DNA from: Byssochlamys sp. IMV 00236
Taxonomy: Eukaryota > Ascomycota > Eurotiomycetes > Eurotiales > Thermoascaceae
Reading direction: 5' to 3'
DNA: 17,026 nucleotides
Assembly: GCA_001931875.2 (NCBI GenBank)
Contig: MSJH02000326.1
Location: forward strand, 1 to 17,026
Shown here one piece after another: positions 1 through 9,600 of the stretch. The notes beneath the pieces are model-generated. The model searched no databases, was not told where the DNA came from, and was given only the letters and a program-made list of their open reading frames with translations. Position 1 is the first letter of the stretch; each line of letters starts with the position of its first letter. Made by a program: the position numbers and the translations under genes.

Positions 1-143
1 TGGACATGAAAAAAAAAAAAGAGAGAAAAATAGAGAACAAAAAAATTTCCTTTTTGGTTTATATTTCTGGAATGACGCAAAAACAAAGTCTTTAGGTTTT
101 TAGTGTTTAGCTTCTCTTCAATCAACACCAAAGCGAAAAATAA

Positions 144-377
144 GCCTTATGCTCAAACAGTAAAGACAACAACAAGAGTGGAACTAATGGAGCTCTCCTG
201 TTCGACATTTCCGCTGTGATGAGGAAATACGCTGATCGCCAGAGTATGGTTCTTCTTAAGGAGCAACGCCCTAATATTTACGCATATGTACCATTAACTG
301 ACAGGCATCGTCGTTATTTATACAACTTCATCCTAGGAGTGCAGCCGAGCACATCTATCTCGAATTCTGCTCAATAA
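144..377 (+). pseudogene. Open-frame fragment upstream of LINE relic, possible ORF1 end
   Basis: This is a stop-free frame of 77 codons with an ordinary, non-repetitive amino-acid composition, for example KEQRPNIYAYVPLTDRHRR. Its first in-frame ATG is at 219. It ends at a TAA (375-377) two bases before the ATG of the LINE endonuclease fragment. ORF1 and ORF2 of non-LTR retrotransposons often sit this close, so it may be the tail of ORF1 of the same element. I do not recognise the protein, and a chance open frame or the last exon of an unrelated gene to the left remain possible. Confidence 0.3.
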
Positions 378-379
378 TT

Positions 380-617
380 ATGCGGAATAATGTTATCTGC
401 TGCTATGTCTCATTGAATGCCAATAGTCTGATCAAATCCAATTCTTTACAAGCACAAGGAAGCTATATAGAATATCTACGATTACAAAAGTTTGATTTGA
501 TATGCTCTCAAGGTTCTCATGCTTTTTCACCTGACTCATGACGCGTCAAATCTCAGCTTCAACGTTTGATAAGATACACCTTTTTCATAAATAACTCGCA
601 CGCATTACAAGATCAAT
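380..617 (+). pseudogene. LINE (non-LTR retrotransposon) relic, N-terminal AP-endonuclease fragment
   Basis: The frame from the ATG at 380 to the TGA at 539-541 gives 53 residues. It contains SLNANSLIKSNS and then YLRLQKFDLICSQGSH. This matches the start of the apurinic-type endonuclease domain of fungal LINEs, where an Asn-containing first strand (LNANGL-like) is followed by FDxxCxQETH. The catalytic Glu of the QE(T/S)H motif is replaced by Gly here (codon 512-514), and the frame stops 9 codons later. The same frame reopens to about 617 after the stop (RVKSQLQRLIRYTFF). There is no reverse transcriptase in the window, so the copy is a dead, truncated fragment. The family call rests on motif recognition by eye. 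Confidence 0.55.
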
Positions 618-930
618 AACAATTAACACTTTAGTTAATTTTCTATGTCTTTTTTATTATTTAAAAAGACAACATTTAATACATAAGATGGGCTTGATAT
701 TTTTGAGAAAAGATAAATATGGTCAACACTTTATACAAAATAAAAAGTTGTTAGAGACCTCATATAAATAGTCTGATCTTGACTTCTTTTTCTTTTCTTC
801 TTTGGACCAAAAAGGAAGATCAGCTATTCATCAGCTAGCCCTAAGGTATGTTATATTCTTTACTCTTGTAAAAAAAACTAATATGTAGTGTTATAGATCA
901 TAAAATCGAAAACGGTAACCGGTGCTAGCT
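618..930. other. AT-rich noncoding stretch
   Basis: No gene is seen on either strand. There is a TATAAATA-like string near 764-771 followed by a pyrimidine-rich run, and a short direct repeat (ATCAGCTA twice, 3 bp apart) near 818-837. Neither can be tied to a transcript. Confidence 0.4.
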
Positions 931-937
931 AGGGGTA

Positions 938-1037
938 GTTTGGTTCTTACCAAACCTTGGTCCCATCCGCTCTCTTTCTTGCTTTCTCTCTCTCTTGTCT
1001 CTTCTTCCTCCGGGCCAGTTATCGCTGGCCTATATAA
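938..1037 (+). repeat. Two strong hairpins flanking a CT-rich tract, then a TATATAA string
   Basis: The first hairpin has arms GTTTGGT (938-944) and ACCAAAC (949-955) around a 4-nt loop. The second has arms GGCCAG (1013-1018) and CTGGCC (1025-1030) around a 6-nt loop. Both stems are perfect. Between them lies a pyrimidine-rich tract with (CT)n, and a TATATAA string (1031-1037) directly follows. The GC content is clearly above the surroundings. This could be the structured 5' end of a mobile element, a structured RNA or a promoter region; the sequence does not decide. Confidence 0.5.
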
Positions 1038-1345
1038 TGCACTTCGGGTAAGATATTAATAATTACTTCTATAAGTTTACTCACTTTTCTTGCTTCTCTT
1101 TTTCTCTTATAAACCCTCTTCTTTATAATGTAAGTATTTAATATCAATGTAAATAACTGACTTACTAATCACTTCTTTATTCATCCTTTTGCTTTTGATG
1201 GGCTCTCTTTTTTATTATTTGTTGTATCTTTTGTTATTTTTTGTTGTCTGAAATTATCATTTTTTTTTATCAGTGAATAAAGTGTAAATGAGTATTTATC
1301 AAGTAATAACAAATTATCAGCTAATGCAAACGAGCATTACTATGT
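1038..1345. other. AT-rich noncoding stretch
   Basis: No coding region is seen. The stretch is T-rich with many short homopolymers. A 6-bp inverted repeat (TAATGC / GCATTA) lies near 1322-1339. Confidence 0.4.
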
Positions 1346-1459
1346 CGACGAACAAGATATTAGCCTTTGCTTTCATAGCTTTCGAAACATTGCTCAAGAT
1401 CATGTAGTCTGATAGTATCAATGGAAAACACGAGCAACAGCGGCCTTTATGCTAGACGT

Positions 1460-2465
1460 TGAATGAAGAGAATGAGAGCCTTGAATCTTGTTGTGACTAG
1501 GCCTGCCTTCTTCATAATACCTATTTTGCTTGCCTTGGGCTTAATCTCTTTTGGTAGACGTACAATCAGAGTAACGCCGATTAGCTGTCCCATGAATTCG
1601 ACGAACAATGCATTTCTGTGTTTTAGGATTCTTCGCTCAGACCTTGGCTTTTACATTATTGCCCAGGCATCAACCAGGTTCAGGATTGAATCAATATCGA
1701 ATATTTCCTGATATCATCTCGATAGCTTGTTTTTTGTTTGCTTTCTAGCTTTAAAAGATTGTTATAACAAGACATGACTAACAAAGCTGGACTTGTAAGA
1801 ATGGAAAAATCGGAAAGCAGAACGAATCATATTCAGATGCTGCAAGAAAAGTTAGCTTTTGGGCACAAGGCACACGACTACTAATGGTAGATCGTACTGG
1901 ATAAGTTCTACGCAGCCCGGTCCTTCCAGTGTCTATTGTAATTTTCAAAATCTGATTTCCGAGTAGTCGTGTTGTTTAATGTATTTTCTTATCTTCACTC
2001 TTGTGAATAAGAGTATTGCTATTGCCCTCAAATTTCTCATGTTGATTCTTATGAAATTGAAAACCAATCCACCTTTGGAACTTCTAATAGCTTGAGGCGT
2101 TCTCTTATTTGGAATATATGTATTCTTTGTCTTTAATGTTATCACATCAAAGGGGGGGATGCTCAAAATAGTTGTTGTTTTGGGCTCCTGCCTTGGGCAC
2201 AGCCATAACAGCGCGATTTCCTTTTTTCGACCATGCTACGGAACATGTCATGTTGATATGAAAAGCAGTCTCGTCAATGAAAATGTAGTTGTTCTAAAAG
2301 TCTTCTTGTGTCTTCCTTTTGTCTCCGAGATGACTTTACGTCAAAAAGGTCAAGTCTGTTTTTAAGATAAACTTCATCACCCAACTTCCGAACCGAGTGT
2401 CTAAATTTGATTTTCTTTATAGTCCAACATGTCTTTTCCTTTTCCGTCTTTGTAAATAAAAGCAA
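1460..2465 (-). pseudogene. Degenerate Tc1/IS630-like DDE transposase
   Basis: Read on the minus strand, the relic begins near 2465 with a segment (CWTIKKIKFRHSVRK) like the part between the helix-turn-helix and the catalytic core. After an in-frame stop it continues with FIDETAFHINMTCSVAW, then SKKGNRAVMAVPKAGAQNNN. The Asp of FIDE is the first catalytic Asp of the DDE fold, and the SKKG/RAV segment is typical of Tc1/IS630 transposases. Past about 2150 the frame is scrambled. A stretch near 1540-1600 loosely resembles the usual YLPPYSPELNPIE block but is badly eroded. There are several stops and shifts and no N-terminal DNA-binding domain, so the gene is dead. The core call is firm; the left limit is approximate. 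Confidence 0.75.
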
Positions 2466-2587
2466 GTAATAATGAATAAAAGAAAGAAAGAGTCCGTTTG
2501 TTTCTTGAAAGCACGGAATAATTTTCTTTTAATGGCCAAAGTTTATTCCTGAGCCTGAATTAATTTTTATTTTTAAACTGCACGAAT

Positions 2588-2619
2588 ATTTTGTGAAAAG
2601 TGTACACAGTACACAAAAT
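2588..2619. repeat. Palindrome, possible transposon terminal repeat
   Basis: The perfect inverted repeat GTGTAC-ACA-GTACAC (2600-2614) is nested with a second pair, ATTTTGTG (2588-2595) and CACAAAAT (2612-2619). It lies just outside the N-terminal end of the transposase relic, with a TA at 2610-2611 that would suit a Tc1-type target duplication. A matching left end was not found, so calling it the terminal inverted repeat is inference. It is also about 65 bp upstream of the next gene's ATG and could act there as a protein-binding site. Confidence 0.4.
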
Positions 2620-2681
2620 AATTATCTCTTTTTTCATAGTCCTTTTTTTTCTCTTTTCTTTACTTTTACCTTACTTTTTTT

Positions 2682-4138
2682 ATGTTTGCTAAAGAAAGGC
2701 CATTACCAAAGGCTCTAAACATAATCCGTCCTGCACCTCCACCTTTTCCAAACCAACACGATTCACTTTCTTCTTCAACAGCATCCTCACCTTCTGAAAT
2801 ATCTACCATTTCAAATTTTTCTACCTTTTCTAATAGTCGACCACAACCTACTATATTCAATCCTGCATCACTCTTTCAGAGCAACATAAACACTTTTAAA
2901 TCACCAGCTAGTACAGTTGGTATCAATCCTCAGCGATTTTATCAAAGACCAAGAAGTAATTCTAACTTATCAAGGTCAACTTTTTTCTCAGCCTTTTCTG
3001 ATCATCACAATAATACAAATACTGATAATGAAGAAGAGGACGAACTTGATAGTATTGATGGCTTAACAGACGAAGAAGAAATCGAAGTAGAGGAAGATGA
3101 TGATGAGGAAGAAGAAGATATCAAAGTGGTAGCAAAAGTAAAACATGGAACTATCATGAATGGCAAAGGAGAGTTTGTTAACAAAGGAAATAATCACGAA
3201 CATTGGCTGGAAGAAGCAAGAGCAAACAGAAAGGTAACAAAAAAGTGAAAGCAAATAAAGGTTTGTTTATATAGTAACCATGTACATCATTTTCAATATA
3301 GGTTGCTGATCTTGAAATAGAAAATCAAAACCTACTACAGCTCAATGCAAGTCTTGAAGCTAAATTAAGACAGCAAGCATCACGAATAGCCGAGTTAGAA
3401 AAGAAGTTACAACAAGGGTAACAAGAGAGGATGTACATAAATTAAATAATGAAATGGTAGTAACCCTAAAGAATAGGACCGAAGCACCCCTGACACCCAT
3501 TTCGGATAAACACGTGGAAGATGAAGACGACCGGGATGAAGTAAGCAGAAATAGAATATTAAGATAATAATCAAATGAACTTACTCCCTCTTATAGACAG
3601 CCTTGTTGTATAACAAAGAGTTAGCAGAAGAGGAGGCCGAAGCTGATAAAGCATTTCATCAAATAAGATCCGCCCTTGAACAGCTGATTGTACAAGCTGA
3701 ATCTGCATTAATTCAGAAATCAAAACAATCTGGCAAGGTACTACAAGATTATACCTATCAGAAGGAAGACGAAGGTAACATCATATCTCTCTTTCTTTAT
3801 GATGTATTCATTATTGTTTATTAGAAATCCTTCAAAAGTTATCTATTCGCTCATCCTCTCCTACCGAACTCAAGAAAAGACCTTCAACCAGACGTGTGTC
3901 TGATAGTTCAACTAAGCCATTACCAAGACCTTCGAGCGTGAAGATGTCGAGGAACATATCTCGTCAATCCTCTCCTCCTGTTCTTCAACGTTCAGCCTCT
4001 CCATCTTATTTACAACGTTCAGCCTCTCCATCTTACTTGCAACGCTCTGCTTCTCCATCTATACAACACAGACCTTCGTCTAGACAAAGTGTTCGTAAGC
4101 AGAGTCAAGATATGGGAAAGCCAAAATGGCACAACTGA
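2682..4138 (+). CDS. Unrecognised Ser-rich acidic coiled-coil protein, 5 exons, 407 aa
   Basis: Exons are 2682-3233, 3302-3417, 3477-3540, 3597-3774 and 3825-4138; all four introns are GT-AG and the frame stays open. Domain order: a Ser/Pro/Asn-rich N-terminus (1-110); a strongly acidic stretch (about 115-147); a coiled coil with heptad-like leucines (about 174-222, e.g. VADLEIENQNLLQLNASLE); a short acidic linker; a second helical segment (about 245-300); and a basic Ser/Arg-rich tail with three tandem copies of a QRSASPSYL-like nonapeptide (residues about 357-383). There is no signal peptide, membrane segment or catalytic motif. The layout suggests a cytoskeletal or scaffold protein, but I do not recognise the family and assign no function. 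The ATG at 2682 is the first in frame and follows a pyrimidine-rich leader. Exon 3 is the weakest part of the model; reading through the second intron would hit a stop at 3419-3421. Confidence 0.75.
3986..4066 (+). repeat. Three tandem 27-bp coding repeats
   Basis: Three 27-bp units (3986-4012, 4013-4039, 4040-4066) each encode QRSASPSYL or a close variant. The first two are nearly identical at DNA level and the third has diverged (QRSASPSIQ). Each unit carries SASPS, a potential proline-directed phosphorylation site, within the basic C-terminal tail. Confidence 0.85.
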
Positions 4139-5010
4139 AATTTCTATACGTTCTTTACTGCAACCACTATGATCTAACTCTTTATGACTGAATCCATCTT
4201 TTTCTATATATGCCCACTTGTTATACCCAAACCTCATACTTTCCTTATTCATTCAACATTGAAATTTATATATGCCATTTTGTTATTTTTAGACACAGAA
4301 CAATCACACACACATATTCTCTCTCTCATATAAACCAGCCCCCCTTCCTTTCTAGTCACTCCCTGGACAAAAGAAAAAAAAGAGACTAAATGTAATACAA
4401 CATACAAAAAATTGACGTGTACATAATTTACCTGATATTTGTAATACAAATAAACAAGTAGTAGCCTCCTCCCCCTTTTTTGCTATGTATTCTACAGTTC
4501 TTGTACTTTTCTGAATTTAGAGTTTCTTCTTCTTGAGGTCATTCCACAATCTATCGTCATGGTTACTGAGTTTTTTACAAGTTGTTTATGCAAAGTAACT
4601 TTTATTTTTTCAGGAACAGCTACTATTCAATGTATACGCGTATTCTGTATTCTATTCATCTATGTTATGAGGAGTATCTTTGGCTTATTTACGTGTCTTT
4701 TGACAAGGTTCAAGATGATCAGATGATGACTACAAAAAAACGAACCACAACGGACATTCAACTATTGTTGGAAATTCTAAAGCATTAAAATGACACAATG
4801 GCTAAAGATGAAGTAATCAGCCTACTCTCTAATATATAGATATCTCTTGTTCACGTCAGGCATATCTTCTTTACAAATTCCAAACGTCTCTTTTTCATTT
4901 GATATGACTTCTAAAGAGGTACATCTTTTGTTATGCTTCTTGTCCAGTTTATTTATTAATTTTTTTTTCCCAAGAAGCCATTGGTTCCAGCAAAAAAAAA
5001 AAGTCAGGAG
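4139..5010. other. Noncoding stretch, 3' flank of the coiled-coil gene
   Basis: No supportable gene is seen on either strand. An AATAAA at 4449-4454, about 310 bp after the stop, could be a polyadenylation signal for the upstream gene. A 68-codon open frame at 4582-4788 has an odd, aromatic-rich start and no recognisable domain, so it is not called. Confidence 0.4.
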
Positions 5011-5039
5011 TCATTTCCTTTTTGACGGTGTCTTTATGT

Positions 5040-5514
5040 ATTCAATTACATCTTTATCTAGGCTGACGTGTTTGTAACTGCTGATATTTACGGCATCAGA
5101 CCTTCCAGATGTCACTTCTCCCCCCTTTGCAAAAAATTGAGTAAATCTGTGATACTTTTTTCCTTTTTTGAACTTGATGTGATGTAAGAAAGGACCTGCA
5201 TCCACAACAAAAGAAGAATGGTGGATTCTGCAATTATACATGACAATATAAAATCTGTATATTTCATGTCTATTCACAGTTTCAACAAATTGATAAGTCG
5301 CGGTGCCATCTTTATCTCTAGAGACTGGTTGTGCGAACTCTTTATTTTTTTCATTTTCATTTTGCCTCAAAGGTGCGTGTTTTGAAAGAATAACTGTACC
5401 AATGGATGAGATGCAGTTAGCAATCCTTATATTTACTCCTTTTCTATTGCGTGCTTTTACGTTAGATGGATTCCCTAGCCGCTGATCAAATGGACTACTA
5501 TTTCTTTGTGCTTC

Positions 5515-5516
<2 letters not shown>
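5040..5516 (-). pseudogene. Second degenerate DDE transposase (IS630/Tc1-like)
   Basis: The minus-strand frame contains NPSNVKARNRKGVNIRIANC, then ISSIGTVILSKHAPL, a short charged linker, TATYQFVETVNRHEIYR and FYIVMYNCRIHHSSFVV. This order matches the central strands of IS630/Tc1-like transposases: a basic loop plus KGxNIxIxGCIS, then IVMDNCRIHHS with the second catalytic Asp. That Asp is changed to Tyr (MYN for MDN). The third acidic residue and the PPYSPxLNPIE block after it are not recognisable, although the tail DKDVIEYIKT resembles the end of such proteins. The N-terminal half is missing, cut off at an (AT)n tract. It is inactive. Confidence 0.6.

Positions 5517-5517
<1 letters not shown>

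Positions 5518-5550
<33 letters not shown>
5518..5550. repeat. (AT)n microsatellite
   Basis: An uninterrupted TA/AT dinucleotide run of about 33 bases sits at the 5' broken edge of the second transposase relic. It creates a spurious run of Ile-Tyr codons on both strands. Confidence 0.95.
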
Positions 5551-5552
<2 letters not shown>

Positions 5553-5565
5553 ATCATAGCGCAAA

Positions 5566-5822
5566 TCTTGTTAAAAAGGTTGATAACAATAAATAATCTT
5601 CTGCTTCATATATTAAATACTGCAATATATGTTGTCATTGATTACCGTGATAAGCTTAGGCAAAGAGTAATATTCGCATGTGAGGATATTCGTCAGATAT
5701 TGTTCAGGGCGCAAGTTTTTGTAAATCACTATCTATTTCTGCTTTCAAATGAAGTTATCCCTAGTTGTATTTATAAACAGAACTTCCGGTATTCCATATG
5801 TCAATCGATAAACGGTGATTGA
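5566..5822 (+). pseudogene. Possible transposon-derived protein fragment
   Basis: The open frame after the AT tract includes IDYRDKLRQRVIFACEDIRQ and then FVNHYLFLLSNEVIPSCIY followed by FRYSIC. The helical, aromatic-rich pattern is reminiscent of N-terminal parts of large repetitive Mucorales proteins of transposon origin. No catalytic motif is present and the frame simply stops at a TGA (5820-5822). The similarity is impressionistic. Confidence 0.25.
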
Positions 5823-6674
5823 GTTACATATGGTATGCTGAAAAATTCCAAGAATCAAAAGATGAACAAGGACAATTAGCTTCACAATCTGATTTGAAAT
5901 ATTATTCATGATAATATAGTTCATCACTATACATTTGCAAAAGGAATTCAAGATATAGTTGTTTTTTATATGATAAAAAAAAATCATTAATTTAGCGTAA
6001 GGGTGTAAAATGGCCATGCCAGTGCTGTCTTCCTCGTGTACCAGTTTCAAAATCAAAGGATTCACATACTGGACTCGAAGATGCCTTCCTTACGAAAGGA
6101 AACACTCCACAAATGCAATTTTGCTCCTATGGTATGTAATGTTAGAATTAGTATAAAAGTATATTCAAAATAAACTTGTATGAATATCCGCGACATGTAA
6201 AAAATATACTTTTAACTTCTTAAAAGTATCAACTGAAGTAAAACGAAATTAATCAGCGATGATTTTTAAAATGGCCAACGAGCCAAACTTTCCTTTGCCA
6301 TCTTGGTTCGAGTTTCTTTTCAGAAAGAAAGAGATAAAAAAGAGGTTTATTTTTTTATTCTAATTTTATGTTGTCAGTTTGATCAACAAAGATGGAAGTA
6401 CACGTATAATTGTGATAAATACAGAGATCGGTGCATATCAAGGCAACTGATAGCCGTAGTTCTTAGAGAGCTGTTGAATTGGGTGCTTGAGATATGGTTG
6501 AGGTTTGCCATCAGGAAGCTAGCGTATGCAGCGTCATATATTTTTGAGAAAACGCCAAACTCCATAGGTTTGGCTGTACAAAAGGGGATCCAACCAGAGG
6601 GCGTGTCACTATTGACACCCCATTTCATCTTTATTTTTTCTTGTCGAGCAATTGCAGTTTAACACACGACTTTA
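5823..6674. other. Noncoding stretch upstream of rav1 with one strong hairpin
   Basis: No gene is recognised. A perfect 10-bp stem with a 4-nt loop occurs at 6206-6229 (ATACTTTTAA / TTAAAAGTAT). The last part must contain the promoter and 5' UTR of the rav1-like gene starting at 6675, but no TATA box or other element stands out. Confidence 0.4.
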
Positions 6675-9600
6675 ATGTTTTTAGAGCAAATTTGCCCTGG
6701 ACAAGTGAATCCGGCTTTTCAAGCGATTCATACGTTCACTTATAGCAACAACAGATTCATTGTACACCTAATGTCAGCATCATTGTGGTCATATTAAACC
6801 TTTACTTTATAGGTCTATGCAACGGGATCTAAAATAGTCATTTATGCCGACCCTAACAGACTGGTTCAAATCATCACAGCATCCTCAGTATTCAACTTAC
6901 AAACACCTGTCATGGAACCCATTACAGCTGTGTCCGGAAGTAGTTTTACAGGAAAAGTAAGATTCTTTAAAGAGTTACACCACAGAAAGAAAAGAAAAAC
7001 AGAGATATTAAGTTCCCTCGAAACTAGATTGCTATTTCATACAAGAATCAAATAGCCATCATGAAGCCAAACCAAAACGATCACTGGACAGTTGAATGTG
7101 CCTTTGAAACAGAGCTAGAGACTATTCACTGTCTCGACTGGAGTAAAAACAGTTAAAGTGATTTCCCCTCTTACTTTGAGTTTTAGAAAGAAAAACATAG
7201 GACTTATACCTGTAATAGATGAGCTACTAAGCGTGGGGGACATGATACTACTATGGAGTTATCAAGAGGAGAGTTGGGATTTGACCTGGAAGAAAAAACC
7301 TGCGGATGAGGTTATTTATGCTAAATTTGAACCAAATTCTAGTTCATTTGCAGCCATATGCAAGGTATGATTGGCTTATTCTCGATCATAAGGTCAAAGA
7401 GACTGTATTTGCTCATTAAACAATTAGTGTGATCGTATGGTTACTCTGTGGTATAAAGATGGTTTAGATTACAGCTTCACTTTTCTTCCTCATCCTGCTC
7501 AAGTCACTCATTTTGCATGGAGAGTCTCGTCTTGCACAAAGGAAGATGACTGTACATTATTCACAATGGCACGCGATGGCATTGGACGATTCTGGAGTCC
7601 AGTTAGCTTGGATAAACCACATATATTGTACATGTGCGCTGTCATTGACTCAAATCAATCGCTTGTTACCAGTGAGAACGACGATTTGGAGAACAAGGAA
7701 GATTTTTCGCCTATTCACTATATTGGCTGCGATGAACTCTTAAATGCTATTCACGCTCAATTCAAGTCTCACTCAAGGCATGATCGCTTTGACCAGAGGC
7801 TTGAAAGGATCAGAGACCGTGTTAAAGATACCCCAGATTTACTGTTTAGAATACAAGCGGATGGCTCTTTGACTTTGTGGGGAGTGCAGGTAAGCCCATA
7901 AACTATTTTTTTTAGAGAATATGAATAGCTGAAAAGGGTTTAGCATCTCAATACTTGGCCACGAAGGATTCCTAGAGTCTTTGTTGTCTTAAGAGTCGCA
8001 AGAGCAATCGATCCGCTTCATTACATTTACTTTCTGAACCCAACCCATATCTTACATGACTATTCTCATATACAATCTTCTTGTAAGTCCAAAGTCTTGA
8101 CAACAACTAAACAATGATAACTAAGACCATGTTTAGCTACTATTAAACCCATAGAACTTTCGCTTGTAGCTTATAATTCGCATGGGCAGTTGAGATGCTA
8201 CAGCTTAAATCTAGTAGACTTTTTAGATAGTACATCCTTTTCACCAAAATTACACCTGAAATATTCTTGGTTAGGACATCAGCATGCAATTTCCAAATTG
8301 TATCAAACACACAAGAATAGATTTTGTACGATTGGTATTGATGGACAGATTAATGTTTGGAAATATGAACTACGAGATGTAAGGAGAATATAGAGTAAAA
8401 AAAATGCATAATTAAGTTTAACCTGATAATAGACATGCAATCGAGTCACCAGTGAGCTCCAAATGGATTGCTCGTTATCTGTTCGTTCTAGTAATATTCT
8501 AGCTGCTCCTGTCGGAAAAGGTAAGAACAGTACATGACTCTATCTGCGAATACTGAATATCAAGTTACATTATAAAGAAAAATATGTGGCAGTCTATGAC
8601 GGAAGACAAGTACAGATATATGGATTTGACCTACAAGACTGCCATGTCCATCAAAGCACCAAAACATGTCCAGTAGATGGAGATTTGCTACCGCTTTCTG
8701 ATTTATTTGTGTATAACATAGAAGACGAGGCTACAACAGAAATAAAATCTCATATTTTAATCGGCATTTCCGCTACAGAAAATGTAATATATTCCTGGGA
8801 ACTCATCCTTCGTCAAGATGATTTTGATATCAAGTCAAGAGGTAAGCAAGAGATGAATTGGGAAGAGCCTCCGGTCAAGGCAGTATCTGCAAGCCAATGG
8901 GCAACAAATACAGCCTCTAAACTGTTTCATCGATTGACGTTTGATAAACGGGTGGCCATGGCTTTATGCGTTGGTTCAACTATTATATTTTACAATATGC
9001 ATCTTCCTTCTAATGACGGTATCATCGAATGGAATACGTTGTACTCTATTCAAGTTTCTTCTTCATTGTTACCTATTCATCATATCAAATTTTGTTCTCC
9101 TAATACGCTGGCTGTTGTCTCTGGTAATGACTCGACTCAGCTGTCCATTTGGTCTGAGATACGCGTTGGAGTTGCTCCTGTTTGTGAAAGAACGTTACAT
9201 TTCAAGTAAGTAATCTATTGCTATATGTGCTTTAATAGATGATTTATTGTCTATAGACAAACCATAAAAGATATTGCTTGGAATGTGACATCAGACGCAC
9301 AGTTTATCTTGGCTATTGCCTTTACTGATTGTGTAGCCATATACGGACAAAAGCGAGCAACAGGTGTTAGAAGCGAAGTTGAGTGGGTTTGCTACACAAA
9401 GTTTAAAGTAGACACGTAACTATCAACTAGATAAATTATGCACTCAAAGTTCTCATTGTTTGGTTATTATAGCTCAGAGGATATTACAGCCTTAGCTTGG
9501 GTAGACTATGGTGTCTTGACCGTGGCAACTGGTAATCAATTGAGATGTTATTTGAAATGGTTAACAGAACAAGATACAGTGAATCGAAGTAAGTTGCATC

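Noticed and set aside
938..955. tRNA-like B box / tRNA-derived SINE
   Set aside because: GGTTC is present, but the rest does not fit a B box, no A box lies at the right distance, and no cloverleaf can be drawn.
1463..1711. Plus-strand open frame of 82 codons
   Set aside because: It is antisense to the decayed minus-strand transposase and shows no domain or coding pattern of its own.
2159..2365. Plus-strand open frame of 68 codons
   Set aside because: It is the exact antisense of the FIDETAFHIN transposase core, which is the meaningful reading.
4582..4788. Open frame of 68 codons
   Set aside because: Aromatic-rich low-information start, no recognised motif, and flanked by noncoding DNA; weak resemblance to transposon proteins was not enough to call it.
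5518..5550. Ile-Tyr repeat peptide encoded by the AT tract
   Set aside because: The dinucleotide repeat reads the same on both strands; there is no evidence that it is translated.
6303..6662. Open frame of 119 codons just before rav1
   Set aside because: There is no recognisable domain, an overlapping antisense frame of 81 codons is equally open, and it lies in the rav1 upstream region. It may be decayed repeat, but nothing supports a gene.
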